This document shows positions 45,753 through 48,640 of a stretch of 48,640 nt of DNA, piece by piece. The stretch is taken from contig CALHAP010000180.1 in NCBI GenBank assembly GCA_937931795.1, forward strand, positions 1 through 48,640, given 5' to 3'. Position numbers and translations under genes: made by a program. The stretch's first letter is position 1. Every line of letters starts with the position of its first letter. The notes beneath the pieces were generated by a model that saw only the letters and a list, made by a program, of their open reading frames with translations, had not been told where the DNA came from and did no database searches. Source of the stretch: an uncultured Paracoccaceae bacterium (GTDB lineage Bacteria > Pseudomonadota > Alphaproteobacteria > Rhodobacterales > Rhodobacteraceae).

Positions 45753-46756
45753 TGGCCGAAATGGTATCGCGCCCCTATGAGCGCGCCTTTGAAAAACACG
45801 CGCTCGCCAATCCGGATGTGCTGTGTCTCTCGGCGGACCTGACCTCGTCTTGCGAGATCGACAAATTCCGCGACAATCACCCCGATCAGTTCCTGTCGCT
45901 GGGCATGGCCGAACAGAACATGATGAGCTTTGCAGGGGGCCTTGGCCTTGCCGGTTACCGCCCGTTTATCCACACGTTCGGCGTTTTTTGCTACCGCAGG
46001 CCCTATGATCAATTGATGGCCTCTATTGCTTATCCACGCCGCAAGGTGCGCATTATGGGGTTCCTGCCCGGCATCACCACGCCCGGCGGCATGACCCACC
46101 AAGCCATTGAAGACATTAGCGTCATGCGCTCGATGCCGAACATGACGATCCTTGAGACAGGCGATGCGACCGAGGTCGAAAGCATCTGCGAAGCCGCCGA
46201 CAGCATCGACGGTCCGGTCTATTGCCGCGTGTTGCGCGGGTCGATGCCGCGCTTGTTCGACACGCCAATTGTAGTGGGGCAAATGCGCGAGATCAGCATG
46301 GGCGACGACGTCCTGATCGTCACTGCAGGTATCACCACTGAAGAAGCGATGCGCGCCACCAAAGCGTTGGAAGGCGCGGGTGTCTCGGTGCGGCATCTGC
46401 ATCTCAACACGATCAAACCCTTCGATGCGGCCACAATGCTGGACCACATCAACAGCGTAAAAGGCGGGGTGGTCACGCTCGAAAACCACGTCACCGAAGG
46501 CGGCATCGGGTCGCTCATGGCCGAGATCATGGCCGACAACGGCGTGGGCAAGAAGTTGAAACGTCTGGGCCTCAATGACACCTATGCCCACGGCGGCAGC
46601 CGCGCCTACCTAATGCGCTACTACGGGTTGGACGCGCTTGCGCTGACCCAAGGGATCGAAGAGTTGATGGGCGAAAAGCTGGGCATTACAGAACAAGACC
46701 TGTCAGAGGCCCGCGTTGACGCGGTGCATTCGCTGGCCAAGGCAGAGGGCCTGTGA
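45752..46756 (+). CDS. Transketolase, C-terminal subunit
   Basis: This 334-residue protein supplies the pyrimidine-binding and C-terminal domains. Glu54 in LSLGMAEQNMMSFAGGLGLA is the residue that activates thiamine diphosphate. GFLPGITTPGGMTHQAIEDI and the C-terminal VVTLENHVTEGGIGSL follow. It begins at base 45752 inside the previous stop and ends inside the next start, so the three genes are coupled. It must pair with the preceding subunit to be active. Confidence 0.9.
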   Translation: MAEMVSRPYERAFEKHALANPDVLCLSADLTSSCEIDKFRDNHPDQFLSLGMAEQNMMSFAGGLGLAGYRPFIHTFGVFCYRRPYDQLMASIAYPRRKVRIMGFLPGITTPGGMTHQAIEDISVMRSMPNMTILETGDATEVESICEAADSIDGPVYCRVLRGSMPRLFDTPIVVGQMREISMGDDVLIVTAGITTEEAMRATKALEGAGVSVRHLHLNTIKPFDAATMLDHINSVKGGVVTLENHVTEGGIGSLMAEIMADNGVGKKLKRLGLNDTYAHGGSRAYLMRYYGLDALALTQGIEELMGEKLGITEQDLSEARVDAVHSLAKAEGL

Positions 46757-47886
46757 TGGACCGCTTTACCGTCACCTACCGGATCGTGGCCGAAGATGAC
46801 GCGGACGCGGCGGCACGGGCCGAGGCGATCGCCTTGGAAGACACGCTCGAAATCCCCCGTGACGTGGTGCCAGCGGGTTACATCGAAGACGTTGTGTTGG
46901 GACAGGTGCAGAGCGTGACGGCCAGTGGCAGCGGCGTTTGGACAGCCAAGATCGGCTATCACATCGACGCCGTGGGGCGCGAATTGCCGCAACTGCTGAA
47001 TGTCATCCTTGGCAATGCCTCTATTCTGCGGGGCGTGAAGGCTGTTGATCTGACCCCGAACGATGATCTGCACGCGCGCTTTCCCGGCCCGCGTTTTGGC
47101 GCGGCGGGCCTGCGGCAGCTGACGGGCCGCAAGACCGGCGGGTATGTCTGCCCGGTGATCAAACCGCAGGGGTCGTCGTCTGAAACCTTGGCGCGGCTAT
47201 GCTACCTGACGGCTGCGGCCGGAGCGGACATTATCAAAGAGGATCACGGGCTAGCCAATCAGGACGCGGCCCCCTTCAAAGACCGGATCAAGGCCTGCGC
47301 GGCGGCCGTCGCTCAGGCCAACAATGAGCGCGCCGATCAGGGCGATACTTCGCGCGCGCTGTACTTTGCCAATATCGGCGGGCACGGCGATCAGGTCCGC
47401 GATATGGCTTATTACGCCAAGGACGCGGGTGCCGAGGGGATCTTGGTCATCCCCGGCCTGTTTGGTTTTGACGCCATCAATCGCTTGGCGCAGGACGCGG
47501 AGTTGAACCTGCCCATCATGGCACATCCCAGCCATCTCGGGCCGTACGTCCTGTCGCCCGATCATGGGTACGGGCATGGTATGCTGTTTGGTCAGTTGAT
47601 GCGTCTCGCAGGGGCGGATATTTCGGTGTTCCCGAACTACGGTGGACGCTTCGGGTTTAGCCAAGACGAATGCATGCGGATCGTTGAGTCGTGCCGCGCG
47701 CCGGATGGTATCGGCCCCGCCATGCTGCCCAGCCCCGGCGGCGGCATGAGCATCGACCGCCTGCCAGACATGGCCGCGCATTACGGCGCGGATTGCGTTT
47801 ACCTTCTGGGCGGCAGCCTATTGCGGTATGGCGAAAACATCGGGGACGCCATCCGCGAAATGCGGGACGGGTTAAATGCCGCCTAG
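46756..47886 (+). CDS. RuBisCO-like protein (form IV)
   Basis: This 376-residue protein is shorter than true RuBisCO large subunits. It keeps Lys136 in VIKPQG, the carbamate-type Lys161 and Asp163 in ADIIKEDHG, His257/His260 in MAHPSHLG, His274 in GYGHGML, a glycine run at 328-330 and LGGSL at 351-355. It replaces the third metal ligand Glu by His164, the second KPK lysine by Gln138, and the loop-6 Lys region by GGRFGF. It is therefore not a carboxylase. Known relatives are enolases, isomerases or decarboxylase/hydrolases of phosphorylated ketoses. The ATG at 46756 overlaps the transketolase stop. Confidence 0.9.
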   Translation: MDRFTVTYRIVAEDDADAAARAEAIALEDTLEIPRDVVPAGYIEDVVLGQVQSVTASGSGVWTAKIGYHIDAVGRELPQLLNVILGNASILRGVKAVDLTPNDDLHARFPGPRFGAAGLRQLTGRKTGGYVCPVIKPQGSSSETLARLCYLTAAAGADIIKEDHGLANQDAAPFKDRIKACAAAVAQANNERADQGDTSRALYFANIGGHGDQVRDMAYYAKDAGAEGILVIPGLFGFDAINRLAQDAELNLPIMAHPSHLGPYVLSPDHGYGHGMLFGQLMRLAGADISVFPNYGGRFGFSQDECMRIVESCRAPDGIGPAMLPSPGGGMSIDRLPDMAAHYGADCVYLLGGSLLRYGENIGDAIREMRDGLNAA

Positions 47887-47975
47887 ATGACAGCAATGGG
47901 CGACTTGGAGCCCAAATTGACTTCATGCGCCCATCACAAATATCGTCAGTCATCGGCAGATGATGGAGAAAGAGC

Positions 47976-48362
47976 GTGGCACGCGAGACGATTGCAGACT
48001 TTTGGGATGCTATGGGTTCCAATGATTTTACTTATGCCAGCACACGGCTGCATCCAGATTTTGAATACTACATGCCTCAAACCCGAGAATACTTGCGTGG
48101 ACGTTCGGATTTCGCCGCGTTGAACGACAGTTATCCCGCTGAAGGAAAATGGATATTCTCCGTCCAATCCATCGTTTCAGATGGCCAGAATGCGGTGTCA
48201 GATGTAGTAATCACAAATGGCGCGATGAAGGCCCGTGCAGTTACTTTTCACACCCTGCAAGACGGATTGATTATACGTCAGAAAGAATATTGGCCTGAAG
48301 ATTATCCAGCACCTGACTGGCGAAAAGAGTGGGTCAAGACGGTAGACGTGGTGCCATTTTAG
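47976..48362 (+). CDS. SnoaL/NTF2-like small protein
   Basis: This 128-residue protein starts at GTG 47976 behind GGAG. It has the cone-shaped NTF2-type pattern: a helix (RETIADFWDAMGSNDFTYAS), RLHPDFEYYMPQT, and final strands with RAVTFHTLQDGLIIRQKEYW. Members are isomerases, cyclases, hydrolases or ligand carriers. It follows the RuBisCO-like gene after 89 bases on the same strand and may act on a pathway intermediate; it could also be unrelated. Confidence 0.75.
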   Translation: MARETIADFWDAMGSNDFTYASTRLHPDFEYYMPQTREYLRGRSDFAALNDSYPAEGKWIFSVQSIVSDGQNAVSDVVITNGAMKARAVTFHTLQDGLIIRQKEYWPEDYPAPDWRKEWVKTVDVVPF

Positions 48363-48640
48363 CGTTGATCGCTTTGTCCGCAGTCTGTGAATTCGACCGT
48401 TGATCTTCGCTGCGGTCTGCATGAATGACCGGTGCTTCCCCCACACGGCAATATCAGACTTTACGCTCACGCAGCATTTTTCGCGCGGCATGCGCGCGCA
48501 GCAAGATTTTGACATTTCTAGTGTTGGCTCCCTTCCCGGCCTTCGCCGCGTCCTGCGCCAACGTCGGCGTAGCAAATTTTAGCCACGCGTTGTCACGTAA
48601 AGGTCAAGCACATCCGACGTTTGACGCCGACCCTAACCAA
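48363..48640. other. Intergenic region at the window end, carrying the right direct repeat
   Basis: No gene is seen in these 278 bases. The stretch TTCGCTGCGGTCTGCATGAA near 48407 resembles one in the left intergenic region near 35617, and the longer direct repeat starts at 48582. What lies beyond cannot be known from this window. Confidence 0.5.
48582..48634. repeat. Right copy of island-flanking direct repeat
   Basis: These bases match 35665-35718 in the same orientation with about 87% identity. The shared blocks are GTCACG, AAGGTCAAGCACATC, GACGTTTGAC and CCGACCCT. The repeat may extend past the window, since similarity weakens only in the last few bases seen. Confidence 0.75.

Noticed and set aside
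44820-46756. The two transketolase halves as one frameshifted gene
   Set aside because: The N-terminal half ends at a natural subunit boundary and the second begins with its own ATG in a TGATG overlap; split transketolases are well known.
46756-47886. A genuine CO2-fixing RuBisCO large subunit
   Set aside because: The protein is about 100 residues too short, lacks the Glu metal ligand and loop-6 lysine, and no small subunit or phosphoribulokinase gene is present.
1-48640. CRISPR arrays, complete insertion sequences, prophage genes
   Set aside because: No regularly spaced repeats, intact transposase or phage structural genes were found; only one truncated IS5-type fragment and one RAYT homologue are present.

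Overview
The window reads as the chromosome of an alphaproteobacterium of the Rhodobacteraceae (Roseobacter group). Supporting signs are a GC-rich coding style, an Irr-type Fur regulator divergent from fabA, a SAM/SAH riboswitch in front of metK, the run miaB-phoH-ybeY-corC-lnt-metK-trmB, a supernumerary complex I subunit of NDUFS4 type, and a VPLPA-CTERM secreted protein. No ribosomal RNA, CRISPR array or complete insertion sequence was seen. One tRNA (Arg, anticodon UCU) is present.

Layout. Positions 1-8,200 hold a lytic transglycosylase cut by the window edge, an EamA transporter, a divergent pair for tRNA U34 modification (MnmD and an MnmC-like FAD oxidase), an FMN reductase, an AerR/PpaA-like B12-binding protein, CobO, a LysR regulator and a YdcF-like protein. 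Positions 8,200-11,060 hold an EF-hand secreted protein divergent from an OmpR-type two-component pair. Positions 11,075-25,000 are housekeeping: tRNA-Arg, the NDUFS4-like subunit, an M29 aminopeptidase, aroA, trmB, glcB, metK with its riboswitch, lnt, corC-like, ybeY, phoH-like, miaB, and a RAYT-family protein that has lost its catalytic residues. Positions 25,051-30,078 carry irr and the unsaturated fatty-acid genes fabA, fabB and fabI, with unrelated genes lodged between them. Positions 31,058-34,882 carry an FKBP isomerase and an overlapping catabolic run: haloacid dehalogenase, alpha/beta hydrolase, threonine dehydratase and pcaD.

The accessory part begins near 35,000. It has an AT-rich orphan gene, a truncated pcaB fused to a truncated IS5-family transposase, and then a coherent sugar-catabolic island at 36,466-48,362. 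The minus strand reads mtnK - mtnA - SorC-type regulator - class II aldolase. The plus strand reads ABC ATPase - permease - periplasmic binding protein - FucU/RbsD mutarotase - split transketolase (two genes) - RuBisCO-like protein - SnoaL-like protein. The two arms share a 140-base divergent promoter with an inverted repeat over both predicted -35 boxes. About 54-base direct repeats, roughly 87% identical, lie at 35,665 and 48,582, about 12.9 kb apart.

How the island may work (inference): a pentose-like sugar is imported, its anomers are equilibrated by the FucU-like protein, and it is phosphorylated at C1 by MtnK and isomerised to a ketose-1-phosphate by MtnA. It is then either cleaved by the aldolase to DHAP plus an aldehyde or rearranged by the RuBisCO-like protein and cleaved by the thiamine enzyme. 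Likely substrates are 5-deoxyribose, 5-methylthioribose or a relative. This gene combination is the best candidate in the window for an undescribed system.
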